In this document: positions 28,116 through 37,236 of the stretch, piece after piece
How the letters are laid out: the number at the start of each line of letters is the position of its first letter
Numbering within the stretch: the first letter of the stretch is position 1
Assembly: GCF_003263785.1 (NCBI RefSeq)
Contig: NZ_JYJK01000134.1
Span: 1-49,056 of the forward strand
DNA length: 49,056 nt
Source: Vibrio variabilis
Lineage (GTDB): Bacteria; Pseudomonadota; Gammaproteobacteria; Enterobacterales; Vibrionaceae
Direction of reading: 5' to 3'
Notes under the pieces: generated by a model
The model's database searches: none
Told to the model about the DNA's origin: nothing
The model's input: only the letters and a program-made list of their open reading frames with translations
Translations under genes and position numbers: made by a program

Positions 28116-29120
28116 ATGAATATTCCAAAACAGACGGTCACGTCAAAAGATGTCGCTAAACTCGCAGGGGTGTCACAATCGACGGTATCCCGTGTGTTTG
28201 TTGAAGGGAGCTCTGTCGCAGAAAAGACTAAACAAAAGGTGTTTGAGGCAGCAAAAGCACTCAACTATCGCCCCAATGCATTCGCTCGAAGCTTGACGAC
28301 CAATCAGTCTAAACTTATCGGCTTAGTCTTCCCTGATGCGGATTATCCAATCCACATGAAAACGCTGCAGCTCATCAGTAGTGAGTTGCAAAAAATCGGC
28401 TATTCAGCGGTGCTCATTCCGTGGCAAGTTGATGACGAGAACCAACACTCGATTCCCAACATTTTCCAGTATCGAGTCGACGGTGTTATTGCCGCCTCCG
28501 CGACGTTCAATACCGCGCTTTACGATGAGTGTGAAGAGTTTAATATTCCTATCGTGCAATACGCCCGTGTTGTTGAAGGTACTAAGAGTAGCTACGTGAT
28601 CAGTGATAACTACTCAGCGGGGCAAATCGCTGCACAGCGCTTTGCGGATAGTAAGTTGTCTGATGTCGTTTATTTAACGGGTGAGGTTCCAACCTTGACG
28701 AACCAAGAGCGCGTCAATGGGTTTTGTGATGAATTTCAGTCGTTAACAGGCAAGACCCCAAAAGTCGTTGAAGCTAACTACGATTATGGCGGTGCGCTAG
28801 AGGAGATCCGCACGTTGCTAAAAAGCGGAGCAAAACCACAAGGCGTGTTCTGTGCGACAGACAACCTAGCGATGGCGTTTATGGATATCGCTCGTTTCGA
28901 GTTCGATTTAAAGATCCCTGAGGATGTTCAGGTGATTGGCTTTGATGACATACCACAGGCGACTTGGTTGAGCTATGAGCTGTCGACCTTCCGCCAAGAC
29001 TTCACTCGTCTCGCTAGAGAATCGGTAAAAATCATTTCAAATCAAATCAAAGAAAAGGACTCAAGCTTGGTACGCTTGATGGTTCCGGTGCGCTTTATTG
29101 AGCGAAATAGTACCAAGTAA
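28116..29120 (+). CDS. LacI-family transcriptional regulator
   Basis: A 334-residue LacI/GalR protein. The HTH is at residues 8-30 (TSKDVAKLAGVSQSTVSRVF), with hinge helix NAFARSLTTNQSKLIG. The periplasmic-binding-protein-like sensor starts LVFPDADYPIHMKTLQLI, and effector-pocket segments include QVIGFDDIPQATWLSYELSTFRQD. The effector is unknown, but this sensor type usually binds sugars. Position after the porin and before zwf makes the MFS, SnoaL-fold and porin genes its likely targets; I did not find a clear shared operator. Monocistronic, bracketed by terminators. Confidence 0.88.
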   Translation: MNIPKQTVTSKDVAKLAGVSQSTVSRVFVEGSSVAEKTKQKVFEAAKALNYRPNAFARSLTTNQSKLIGLVFPDADYPIHMKTLQLISSELQKIGYSAVLIPWQVDDENQHSIPNIFQYRVDGVIAASATFNTALYDECEEFNIPIVQYARVVEGTKSSYVISDNYSAGQIAAQRFADSKLSDVVYLTGEVPTLTNQERVNGFCDEFQSLTGKTPKVVEANYDYGGALEEIRTLLKSGAKPQGVFCATDNLAMAFMDIARFEFDLKIPEDVQVIGFDDIPQATWLSYELSTFRQDFTRLARESVKIISNQIKEKDSSLVRLMVPVRFIERNSTK

Positions 29121-29179
29121 CCTCGCTTTGTTTATCTACGTCTATACTAGACTTGGTCAGACCTTATCATTCGAGTGAA

Positions 29180-29204
29180 TTTGCCTATCCTTTGGATAGG
29201 CAAA
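29180..29204 (+). terminator. Hairpin terminator after the LacI gene
   Basis: Perfect 11-bp stem TTTGCCTATCC/GGATAGGCAAA with a 3-nt loop. The following tract is T-rich but interrupted, so termination strength is uncertain. Confidence 0.65.
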
Positions 29205-29280
29205 ACTTATTTTCTTTTTATCTAGCACGCTGTTAACATTGCGTCCGCTAAACAATTGCCCCATTGTCTAAGGAAAAAAG

Positions 29281-30783
29281 ATGGTAATACCTGAAAACAG
29301 TAGCATCGTGATTTTTGGTGCTTCAGGCGACCTTACGTACCGTAAGTTGATCCCTGCTCTTTACCATTTGTACGCTAGCGACCAGCTGCCAAAATCATTT
29401 GCTATTCTTGGTGTCAGCCGTACTCAGTACAGTGATGAGTCCTATCGCGAGAAGTTGAAAACTTCTTTGCAAGAGATGGAAAAGACCGAGCCAGAAACGC
29501 TCGACGCATTTTGTAACCATCTTCATTATCAAGCGATTGATACCTCAGATACTCAAGACTACGCGAAACTCGCGACCCGCCTCGATGACGTTGCTAACCA
29601 ATACGGTTTTGAACAACGTAACACGCTATTCTATTTGGCGACGCCGCCAAGTCTTTACAGCATTATCCCTGCGAGCCTAGCTGCTCACGGCCTTAATGAT
29701 GAAAGCCAAGGCTGGAAACGCCTCATTATCGAAAAGCCATTTGGCTATGATTTAGCATCTGCACGTAAACTCGACAAAGAGATCCACGAGCACTTCCAAG
29801 AGCACCAAATCTATCGTATCGACCACTACCTTGGTAAAGAAACGGTTCAGAACCTACTTGTTCTGCGTTTCTCAAATGCGATGTTTGAACCGCTTTGGAA
29901 CCACCAGTACGTCGACTACGTCGAAATCACTGGTGCGGAATTCCTCGGTGTTGAAGAGCGTGGTGGCTATTACGATGGCTCTGGCGCGGTGCGCGATATG
30001 TTCCAAAACCACTTGCTACAAGTGCTAGCGATGGTGGGTATGGAATCTCCGGCACAAATTAATGCTGACGCGATCCGCAACGAAGTTGTTAAAGTGCTGC
30101 AATGTCTGCGCCCGCTATCTGATGACGATTTGCGAAACAACCTTGTATTGGGTCAATACACAGAATCAAACGTTCGCGGGCAGTTCCTGCCAAGCTATCG
30201 TGATGAACATGGCGTAGCGGATGACTCGCGTACGGAAACCTACGTTGGTTTGAAGATGTTTATCGACAACTGGCGTTGGAATGGCGTGCCTTTTTATGTG
30301 CGCACAGGTAAACGTTTGCCAACACGCGTGACTGAAGTTGTGATTCACTTTAAACAAACGCCGCACCCAGTGTTTGGTAAAGATGCACCAGAAAACAAAC
30401 TGATCATTCGTATTCAGCCGGATGAAGGCATTCAAATGAGCTTTGGCTTAAAAGAGCCGGGTGCTGGTTTTAATGCCAAAGAAGTGAAGATGAACTTCCA
30501 CTATGCGTCGCTACAAGAAACGCAAATGCTAACCGCCTATGAGCGTCTTCTTCTTGATGCGCTAAATGGTGATGCAACGCTATTTGCCCGCAGCGACGCA
30601 GTTGAAGCGTGTTGGGAGTTCGTACAACCGATTCTGGACTTCAAGCAAGATCCACAAGCGCTATTTGGCTATGCATGTGGCACTTGGGGACCGAAAGAGT
30701 GTGATCAGCTGCTTCATAACGACGGTCGCGCATGGCGCTTCCCTTGTAAGAACCTGACAGACACAGATTACTGCGAACTGTAA
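29281..30783 (+). CDS. zwf: Glucose-6-phosphate 1-dehydrogenase
   Basis: A 500-residue enzyme of the oxidative pentose phosphate and Entner-Doudoroff entry step, making 6-phosphogluconolactone and NADPH. The NADP motif is FGASGDLTYRKLIPALYHL. The active-site signature is RIDHYLGKETVQNLLVLRF, and WNGVPFYVRTGKRL is also conserved. Length is standard (E. coli 491) and the frame is intact. AAGGAAAAAAG serves as ribosome site. The downstream gene is gnd, with no pgl between them; 95 bases separate the two. A small inverted repeat, ACAAT-N6-ATTGT, lies 13 bases upstream of the start. Confidence 0.96.
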   Translation: MVIPENSSIVIFGASGDLTYRKLIPALYHLYASDQLPKSFAILGVSRTQYSDESYREKLKTSLQEMEKTEPETLDAFCNHLHYQAIDTSDTQDYAKLATRLDDVANQYGFEQRNTLFYLATPPSLYSIIPASLAAHGLNDESQGWKRLIIEKPFGYDLASARKLDKEIHEHFQEHQIYRIDHYLGKETVQNLLVLRFSNAMFEPLWNHQYVDYVEITGAEFLGVEERGGYYDGSGAVRDMFQNHLLQVLAMVGMESPAQINADAIRNEVVKVLQCLRPLSDDDLRNNLVLGQYTESNVRGQFLPSYRDEHGVADDSRTETYVGLKMFIDNWRWNGVPFYVRTGKRLPTRVTEVVIHFKQTPHPVFGKDAPENKLIIRIQPDEGIQMSFGLKEPGAGFNAKEVKMNFHYASLQETQMLTAYERLLLDALNGDATLFARSDAVEACWEFVQPILDFKQDPQALFGYACGTWGPKECDQLLHNDGRAWRFPCKNLTDTDYCEL

Positions 30784-30878
30784 TCAAAGAATTATGTCGC
30801 GCTAGGAGAGCTGCACAACTTGGCGTGACCAAAAATTTCAAAGCAGCAAGTTAAGTTGCCGAATTGATGGAGAGAATG

Positions 30879-32327
30879 ATGAAAGGTGATATTGGTGTAA
30901 TTGGTCTGGCGGTAATGGGTCAGAACCTTATCCTAAACATGAATGACCATGGCTTTAAAGTTGTGGCTCACAACCGTACTGCTGCAAAAGTTGACGAGTT
31001 CCTGGAAGGCCCTGCGAAAGGCACTAACATTGTTGGCGCATACTCACTAGAAGAGCTAGTTGAGAAGCTAGAAACACCACGTAAAGTGATGCTAATGGTA
31101 CGTGCTGGTGACGTTGTTGATAAGTTCATCGAAGCGCTAGTACCACTACTAGACAAAGGCGACATCATCATTGATGGTGGTAACACAAACTACCCAGATA
31201 CAAACCGCCGCGTTGCAGCTCTTCGTGAGAAAGGCATCCACTTCATCGGTACTGGTGTTTCTGGTGGTGAAGAAGGCGCGCGTTTCGGTCCTTCAATCAT
31301 GCCAGGTGGCGCTTCAGAAGCTTGGGAAGCGGTAAAGCCTATCTTCCAAGGCATCTCTGCAAAAACTGACGCTGGTGAGCCTTGCTGTGACTGGGTTGGT
31401 AACGATGGTGCAGGCCACTTCGTTAAAATGGTACACAACGGCATCGAATACGGTGACATGCAGTTGATCACTGAAGCGTACCAGTTCATGAAAGACGGTC
31501 TTGGTATGTCTGCTGACGAAATGCAGGCAGTGTTTGCTGATTGGAACAAGACTGAACTAGACAGCTACCTAGTAGAAATCACGGCTGACATCCTTGGCTA
31601 TAAAGATGAAGACGGCGAGCCACTAGTAGAGAAGATCCTTGATACTGCCGGCCAAAAAGGCACGGGTAAATGGACAGGTATCAACGCACTTGACCTAGGT
31701 ATTCCACTAACGCTTATCTCTGAGTCTGTATTCTCTCGTTGTCTGTCTGCTCTTAAAGACCAGCGCGTTGAAGCAGAGTCTCTATTCGGTAAGACAATCA
31801 CACCAGTAGAAGGTGATAAGCAAGAGTGGGTTGATGCACTTCGTCAAGCGCTCCTCGCTTCTAAAATCATCTCTTACGCTCAAGGTTTCATGCTAATGCG
31901 TGAAGCATCAAACGAGAACGGTTGGGATCTAAACTACGGTAATGTAGCACTCATGTGGCGTGGTGGTTGTATCATCCGCTCTGCATTCCTAGGTAACATC
32001 CGTGATGCATACGAAGCGAACCCAGACATCGCATTCCTAGGTTCTGATGAGTACTTCAAAAACATCCTACAAAGCAGCCTAGCAGCATGGCGTAAAGTAG
32101 CAGCGAAATCTCTAGAAGCGGGCATCCCAATGCCATGTACGATTTCAGCGCTGTCTTTCCTAGACGGTTACACAACAGCACGTCTACCTGCTAACTTGCT
32201 TCAAGCTCAACGTGACTACTTCGGTGCTCACACTTACGAGCGTACTGACCGTCCACGTGGTGAGTTCTTCCACACTAACTGGACTGGTACAGGCGGCGAT
32301 ACTGCGTCTACAACTTACGACGTGTAA
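30879..32327 (+). CDS. gnd: 6-phosphogluconate dehydrogenase, decarboxylating
   Basis: A 482-residue enzyme converting 6-phosphogluconate to ribulose-5-phosphate with NADPH formation. The N-terminus MKGDIGVIGLAVMGQNLILNM is the NADP Rossmann motif. Catalytic Lys and neighbouring signatures lie in GTGVSGGEEGARFGPSIMPGG and HFVKMVHNGIEYGDMQL. The C-terminal tail ends in FHTNWTGTGGDTASTTYDV. The start at 30879 is chosen from conserved sequence and the GGAGAG ribosome site; in-frame ATGs at 30867 and 30876 are possible. Strong high-expression codon bias. Probably co-transcribed with zwf. Confidence 0.96.
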   Translation: MKGDIGVIGLAVMGQNLILNMNDHGFKVVAHNRTAAKVDEFLEGPAKGTNIVGAYSLEELVEKLETPRKVMLMVRAGDVVDKFIEALVPLLDKGDIIIDGGNTNYPDTNRRVAALREKGIHFIGTGVSGGEEGARFGPSIMPGGASEAWEAVKPIFQGISAKTDAGEPCCDWVGNDGAGHFVKMVHNGIEYGDMQLITEAYQFMKDGLGMSADEMQAVFADWNKTELDSYLVEITADILGYKDEDGEPLVEKILDTAGQKGTGKWTGINALDLGIPLTLISESVFSRCLSALKDQRVEAESLFGKTITPVEGDKQEWVDALRQALLASKIISYAQGFMLMREASNENGWDLNYGNVALMWRGGCIIRSAFLGNIRDAYEANPDIAFLGSDEYFKNILQSSLAAWRKVAAKSLEAGIPMPCTISALSFLDGYTTARLPANLLQAQRDYFGAHTYERTDRPRGEFFHTNWTGTGGDTASTTYDV

Positions 32328-32355
32328 TCCGTTCGAGATTTAGAACAATGGTTGG

Positions 32356-32384
32356 AAGCCTTGCTATTTAGCGAGGCTTTTTTT
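32356..32384 (+). terminator. Intrinsic terminator after gnd
   Basis: AAGCCTTGCT pairs with AGCGAGGCTT (one G-T pair) and is followed by seven T's, 29 bases after the gnd stop. Confidence 0.82.
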
Positions 32385-32557
32385 CGTCTAATGCTAAGAA
32401 ACAGAAGCACGTCGCAGGGTTCGTTCATTACTGCGAGACCTATTCGAAAATCATATACCTTCTAACACGCGACAAACGTGAACGTCTGTCATAATGGAAT
32501 GACTTTCATAGATAACATTGGACCGTTATCAAAAGGACTACTTAAAAAGGAAACGCG

Positions 32558-32917
32558 ATGAGCTCATATCTCAATATTCTCTCTGCTGACGCTGCGTTAT
32601 TTGACTTAGTGACGAAATCTCCACAACTTGCTGACGTCGACTTCATTTCTCTTCCCCCTTTAGATGGTAAGCCAAGTGTTGCTTACTTTGGGCCAAAGCT
32701 GGATAACCACACGATTTTAGAGCGATTGTCAAAGCAGGTGAGCGACAAGGATATTTACTATCGGTATACAGACACTCGCCAACAAGGTGCAGACAGTGCA
32801 TTAGTTCACTACCGTAATGGGATCACTCGGGTATTGCTTAAGTTTTCTAGCGATAATGGGGATTCACTGCGTTATCAAAATGAGTTGATTGCCGAAACGC
32901 ATCAGGTCAGCCTGTAG
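32558..32917 (+). CDS. Conserved hypothetical protein
   Basis: A 119-residue soluble protein with an AAGGAAA ribosome site and its own flanking terminators, so it is a real gene transcribed alone. It has no signal, membrane segment or cysteine pattern. The centre (GKPSVAYFGPKLDNHTILERLSKQ) followed by two aromatic strands (DIYYRYTDTRQQGADSALVHY) suggests a small alpha/beta fold. I do not recognise the family. Confidence 0.65.
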   Translation: MSSYLNILSADAALFDLVTKSPQLADVDFISLPPLDGKPSVAYFGPKLDNHTILERLSKQVSDKDIYYRYTDTRQQGADSALVHYRNGITRVLLKFSSDNGDSLRYQNELIAETHQVSL

Positions 32918-32927
32918 ACCTGTTATC

Positions 32928-32975
32928 AGTCCCTCTTTCATTTACAGTATGAGGCTAAAGTAAGAGGGACTTTTG
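32928..32975 (+). terminator. Probable intrinsic terminator, long loop
   Basis: AGTCCCTCTT pairs perfectly with AAGAGGGACT over a 24-nt loop and ends TTTT. It starts 11 bases after the hypothetical gene. The loop is longer than usual. Confidence 0.55.
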
Positions 32976-33070
32976 CAAAAAGGACAAAAGACATTTGTGA
33001 CTTTGGTAATAAATTGTCATTCGGCAACTTGGTAGACTGACCGGATAACAATCAAAACTAAGGAGAAATC

Positions 33071-33877
33071 ATGTCCCTTTCAATTCCAACGCTTGGTGCT
33101 GGCACATTTCGTTTAAAAGGTGAAGATGCTTACAATTCGGTAAAAATGGCATTAGAGGCCGGCTATCGCCACATCGATACCGCGCAGATATACGGCAATG
33201 AAAAAGAAGTCGGTCAAGCGATAGCGGATTCGGGTATTGCACGTGCAGATTTGTATGTCACCACCAAAATCTGGATGGATAAGTTGGGGAAAGCGTCGTT
33301 CCTCCCAAGTCTTGATGAGAGCCTAAAAGACTTGCAGCTAGAGCAGGTTGATTTGCTATTGATCCACTGGCCTCTAAAAGACGATGCAGTCCCAATGGAA
33401 GAGTATTTAAAGGAACTAAAACACGCGCAGGATACGGGGCTTGCTCGTCATATTGGCGTATCTAACTTTACCGTAGCGCAAATGCAGCAGGCGATTGATA
33501 TTTTAGGCGAGGGCGTTCTATACACCAATCAGGTTGAAGTTCACCCTTATCTGCAAAACCGTCAGGTTGTTGATTTTTGTCAACAGCACAACCTTATTGT
33601 GACTGGCTATATGCCGTTTGCGTACGGTGACGTGTTGAAGGACGGTTCAATTAAACATATTGCTGATAAACATCAGGCAACACCTGCCCAAATTGTGTTG
33701 GCATGGATGGCGAAATCAGGTTTTGTGACCATCCCATCGTCGACTAAAAAAGCCAACATCGAGAGTAACCTTGGCTACGTAGATGTCATGCTTACCGATG
33801 AAGATATGGTGACCATTGCTAACCTTGATAGAGGTCACCGCTTGGCGAATCCAGATTTTGCGCCAGAGTGGGATTAA
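33071..33877 (+). CDS. dkgB: 2,5-diketo-D-gluconate reductase B (aldo/keto reductase)
   Basis: A 268-residue AKR-fold NADPH oxidoreductase (E. coli DkgB 267). The catalytic tetrad is visible: Asp and Tyr in GYRHIDTAQIYGNEKEVG, Lys in VTTKIWMD, His in LLLIHWPLKD. The NADP-binding IPSSTKKANIESNL near the C-terminus is standard. DkgB reduces 2,5-diketogluconate, methylglyoxal and various aldehydes. AAGGAG precedes the ATG at 33071. Monocistronic, ending at a strong terminator shared with the convergent yajD operon. Confidence 0.9.
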   Translation: MSLSIPTLGAGTFRLKGEDAYNSVKMALEAGYRHIDTAQIYGNEKEVGQAIADSGIARADLYVTTKIWMDKLGKASFLPSLDESLKDLQLEQVDLLLIHWPLKDDAVPMEEYLKELKHAQDTGLARHIGVSNFTVAQMQQAIDILGEGVLYTNQVEVHPYLQNRQVVDFCQQHNLIVTGYMPFAYGDVLKDGSIKHIADKHQATPAQIVLAWMAKSGFVTIPSSTKKANIESNLGYVDVMLTDEDMVTIANLDRGHRLANPDFAPEWD

Positions 33878-33900
33878 GCGTTCCAAAAAATCAAAACTAT

Positions 33901-33931
33901 AAAAACGTCAGGTGAAAGCCTGACGTTTTTT
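33901..33931. terminator. Bidirectional terminator between dkgB and yajD
   Basis: AAAAACGTCAGG-N6-CCTGACGTTTTTT, perfect 12-bp stem with A and T tracts on opposite sides. It lies between two convergent stop codons. Confidence 0.9.
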
Positions 33932-33940
33932 CATGAGGGG

Positions 33941-34288
33941 TTATTTCTTTTTCATCATATTAGCCAGATCGGCGAATGGATTGTGTGTCGCCGTTTGATG
34001 ATTGTCCTCGCCCGGTTTCACCTCGCTACCGTACAAATCATGTTCGGTATACTTTGAATGCTCGTGATCATGACAGTAAAGGCACAGCAACTCCCAGTTA
34101 CTGCCGTCTTCGGGGTTGTTGGTATGATCGTGATCTTTATGGTGAACCGTGAGTTCTCGTAGATTGGAATAGACAAACTCGCGCGCGCAGCTGCCACATA
34201 CCCAAGGGTAGAGCTTGAGCGCTTTCTCTCGGTAGTCACTCTCTTTGCGTGCATAAGCGGCACTGGTGCCAAAATAGTCAGAAGACAT
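33941..34288 (-). CDS. yajD: HNH nuclease family protein YajD
   Basis: A 115-residue HNH protein. The zinc-ribbon cysteines are in WVCGSCAREF and LLCLYCHDHEH, enclosing the HNH core LTVHHKDHDHTNNPEDGSNWELL. YajD of E. coli has the same size and order; its cellular role is not established. The ATG at 34288 gives the conserved start MSSDYFGTSAAYARKESDYR. An upstream in-frame extension to 34420 runs into the preceding gene and is rejected. It is 8 bases after the phosphatidyltransferase gene, so it is the last gene of the ynj operon. Confidence 0.88.
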   Translation of the reverse strand: MSSDYFGTSAAYARKESDYREKALKLYPWVCGSCAREFVYSNLRELTVHHKDHDHTNNPEDGSNWELLCLYCHDHEHSKYTEHDLYGSEVKPGEDNHQTATHNPFADLANMMKKK

Positions 34289-34296
34289 GATGTTCC

Positions 34297-34905
34297 TTAC
34301 TCTTTTAACGTATGAAAGCCAGAATAAATACGTGTAAACGTGGTAAACCAACAGGCAATGCCAAACACAATTGCTATTGGGGCAAAGTACTGCGGAAGCA
34401 GGCAAAGTAGCACGAAACAACCAATCGTTTCTGTGCCTTCGGTCAAACCACTCATGTAATAGAGCGATTTGTGCTGATAGACAGGGTTCTCAATGCCACG
34501 TTTTCCTGCCATGACGGCAAAGGCTAAAAAGCTGGTGCCCGTCCCGATAAACGAAAAAATGAGAAACGCACCCGCGACGGCATTTTGTTCCGGATTCGCT
34601 ACCACAAAGCCAAAGGGAATCAATGAATAGAACAAAAAATCTAAGCTGATATCTAAAAATCCACCTGCATCGGTAATCCCTTGTATTCGAGCCAGTGCGC
34701 CGTCCAGTCCATCACAGATACGGTTCAGCACAATACACACCAAAGCAAGGTCGTAATGAGCATAGGCAAGGGCGGGGAAGGCTAGGCAACCCAGTGCGAA
34801 ACCAAACAAGGTGGTTTGATTGGCTGTCACTCCTGCTTGGTCGAGCAGTTTGGCGGATTGAGCCAGTGGCCAGCGAATAACTTTGATACTCAGTCGATCA
34901 AGCAT
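34297..34905 (-). CDS. ynjF: CDP-alcohol phosphatidyltransferase (YnjF-like)
   Basis: A 202-residue integral membrane enzyme with about six helices. The CDP-alcohol motif is fully present at residues 65-89: D65, D68, G69, A72, R73, G81, D85 and D89 (DGLDGALAR then GGFLDISLD). Such enzymes displace CMP from a CDP-linked lipid with an alcohol; the acceptor is unknown. YnjF of E. coli sits in the same ynjBCD neighbourhood, which supports the name. It overlaps the ABC ATPase gene by 8 bases. Confidence 0.87.
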   Translation of the reverse strand: MLDRLSIKVIRWPLAQSAKLLDQAGVTANQTTLFGFALGCLAFPALAYAHYDLALVCIVLNRICDGLDGALARIQGITDAGGFLDISLDFLFYSLIPFGFVVANPEQNAVAGAFLIFSFIGTGTSFLAFAVMAGKRGIENPVYQHKSLYYMSGLTEGTETIGCFVLLCLLPQYFAPIAIVFGIACWFTTFTRIYSGFHTLKE

Positions 34906-35545
34906 GTGTGTTCTCCCATGGCCATGTCAGTACTTGGCTGCCTGGAGGGATATCATCTTCATCATGAGTCACCATCAGAGTCGGGATATTCGCACTCGCA
35001 AGCTGCTCCATCACCCAATCACGAAACTGCATTCGCAGCGCTTTATCGAGCTTGCTAAAGGGTTCGTCGAGGAGCGCGACTTTGGGTTTCGCTAATAGCA
35101 TACGGGTCAAACTGATGCGTGCTCTTTGTCCTCCAGAGAGCTGCTCGGGATAGTGATTGGCTACAGGTGCAAGACGAACTTTATCCAGCGCTTCAAGCGC
35201 CTGTTGTTTACGCGCCTCACCCTTAACTTCATTGGGTAGAGCGAAAGCAAGGTTTTCCCATACATTTAGATGTGGAAACAATAAGTCGTCTTGAAACAGG
35301 ATGCCAACTCGTCGTTTGTGGGGAGCAATGGTATCGATACGCTTATCATCAAGATAAACATGGCCAGTGTAGGTAAAGTCGGGCGCTAGATGACCCGCGA
35401 CCACATCGAGCAAGGTCGACTTACCACAGCCACTTGGACCCATAAGAGTGAGTATTTCACCGGGGTTGATGGTGAAGTGACAATCAGAAAACAGCACCTC
35501 GCCATCGCGCTTACGGATGGTGAGGTTTTCTAGCGAGAGTGTCAT
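34898..35545 (-). CDS. ynjD: ABC transporter ATP-binding protein YnjD
   Basis: A 215-residue ABC ATPase. Walker A is GPSGCGKST at about residue 36, the Q-loop FQDDLLFPHLNVWENL, signature LSGGQRAR, Walker B VALLDEPFSKLD, and switch His in VTHDEDD. It is short like YnjD and ThiQ, without a C-terminal regulatory domain. With YnjB and YnjC it forms an uncharacterised importer. The gene overlaps ynjC upstream and ynjF downstream, indicating tight translational coupling. Confidence 0.88.
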   Translation of the reverse strand: MTLSLENLTIRKRDGEVLFSDCHFTINPGEILTLMGPSGCGKSTLLDVVAGHLAPDFTYTGHVYLDDKRIDTIAPHKRRVGILFQDDLLFPHLNVWENLAFALPNEVKGEARKQQALEALDKVRLAPVANHYPEQLSGGQRARISLTRMLLAKPKVALLDEPFSKLDKALRMQFRDWVMEQLASANIPTLMVTHDEDDIPPGSQVLTWPWENTHA

Positions 35546-37215
35546 TCAATAACAATCCTTTTATTTTAATTCGACGATAGCGAGTGTGATAGCGATTAAC
35601 AATAACCGCGAGAGTGAAAAACAGTAGCGGCAATAGTGCTTGGAACAGCGCATAAATGGCGGTGACTCGCCTATCAAAGCCACTCGATAAGGCCACCGCT
35701 TCGGTGGTGACTGTGGCAATTCTGCCAGCACCGAGAATAAGGTGGGTAAATACTGCGCCAAAGAGACACTGATACCGATAGCCCATGCAAAAACCATAGC
35801 GGGTAACAGCTGAGGTAATTTTACATATAGCCAAGTGTGTATCGGGCTTTTGCCGAGGCTCAAAGAAAGCTGAGTAAACGTATTGTTGTAGCCACGCCAT
35901 GGCCCATCTAAGGCGAGATAAACGTATGGAAAGGCGAAAAATACGTGTGACCAACATACCCACAATAGATAGTGCCCATCACTTAGCATTAACGTCACCA
36001 CTTGTAACCCAAACAAAATACTGAGCTGAGGGACGAGCATCGGAATAGCAATGACATAACCTGGCACTTGAAGGCGATACTTTATCCGGTATTCGTGACC
36101 AATGACGGCAAGTAGCAGGGCGATGGTCGCAGAGATAAGTGCGATGCTAAGGCTTTGTGTCATCACCGACGTCATTCCTTCCCATTCATATTCCCAGAAA
36201 CGTAATGTATATCGAGAGGGAAATAGATCAGGAAAGCGCCAACGTTGAGCAAATGTCCACAATATGGTGAGTGGTAGCATAGCGGCGACAATGGCAATCA
36301 ACACAATGAACAGCGACTTTCCTGGCAAACGAACGGCGGTGCGCCCGAATATTGCCAGTGATTGGCAAAGTTAATGGCACAATACTCAATGCCACGAGCG
36401 ACACCAATCAATATGGATGCTATCGCAAACAGCACGACTGCCCCGGCGCTCGCGCGTGGTAGCAACTCAAGATCCGGATCGTTAAACCACTGCCAAACCA
36501 AAACCGCAAACGTGGGTGGGTTGGTTGGACCAATGATCAACGCAACATCTACGACCGATAAGCTGTAGGCAATCACAGCGAGCATTGGGAAACGTAGTTT
36601 ATTGAACCATTGAGGTAGAATGACCTTCCACCAAGCTGCGGAATGTGAATAGCCTAGGGAGGTTGCGATCTTTAAAGATTCGTTGACCTTGAGCTGGCGT
36701 AAAATGGGAATACTCATGAGCAGTAGAAAAGGGACTTCCTTCATCGCCAACATGAGTGTTAGTCCTATACCGTAAGGGTCTTTAACCAGCCAGACCATCT
36801 CTTCAATACTGTTTGTCGACTCGATACCCAATAGCTCCACTAACGCTCTCACGCCAAATCCTGTCGGAGCAAATAGAAACGCGAAACCAATAGCAAAGGC
36901 GACATGTGGAAGAGCAAGAAGAGGCGATAACGTCAATTCAATTTTATTCCACCAGCGACTGTTCCAATTGCTGGCAAGGATCGCAAAACAGATTACGCAA
37001 GCGAGATAACTGCTTACAAGTGCGGTGCCAATGGTGAGCGTGATGGATACTCCGACGCCTTGCCACGCAAAGACTTGTTCAAACCCTTCAAGGGAAAACT
37101 CAGTCATACTTAGCGGGGGGATGTATCCAAGAGAGGCCACTACCACTCCAAGAAGCCCTGGAATGGTAGGAATAATGCAGACAACAACCAATGTGGCGTA
37201 CAACAGTCTTAGCAT
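35511..37215 (-). CDS. ynjC: ABC transporter permease YnjC, two-domain (two frameshifts)
   Basis: Two single-base deletions, in C runs or A runs of the plus strand near 36345 and 35735, break this gene. Repaired, it is about 568 residues with two BPD_transp_1 permease domains, as in the fused YnjC (511 in E. coli). Domain 1 has the coupling motif ATSLGYSHSAAWWKVILPQWF. Domain 2 has LSLSLGKSPIHTWLYVKLPQLLPA. The third frame (LGAGRIATVTTEAVALSSG) supplies the end. The two fused domains form the whole membrane pore. The C-terminus overlaps ynjD by about 35 bases; the exact end is less certain. Confidence 0.8.
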
Positions 37216-37236
37216 AATATACGGCTCAATCTCCGG

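Noticed and set aside
29252..29267. Inverted repeat ACAAT-N6-ATTGT before zwf as a HexR site
   Set aside because: It does not fit the recalled HexR consensus (TGTAATTAAATTACA-like); too short to claim as a regulator site.
31190..31549. 119-codon open frame antisense to gnd
   Set aside because: It lies wholly inside the highly biased gnd gene; long antisense frames are expected from its codon pattern and there is no ribosome site or homology.
34289..34420. N-terminal extension of YajD
   Set aside because: It overlaps the end of the phosphatidyltransferase gene and is not conserved; the start at 34288 fits E. coli YajD.
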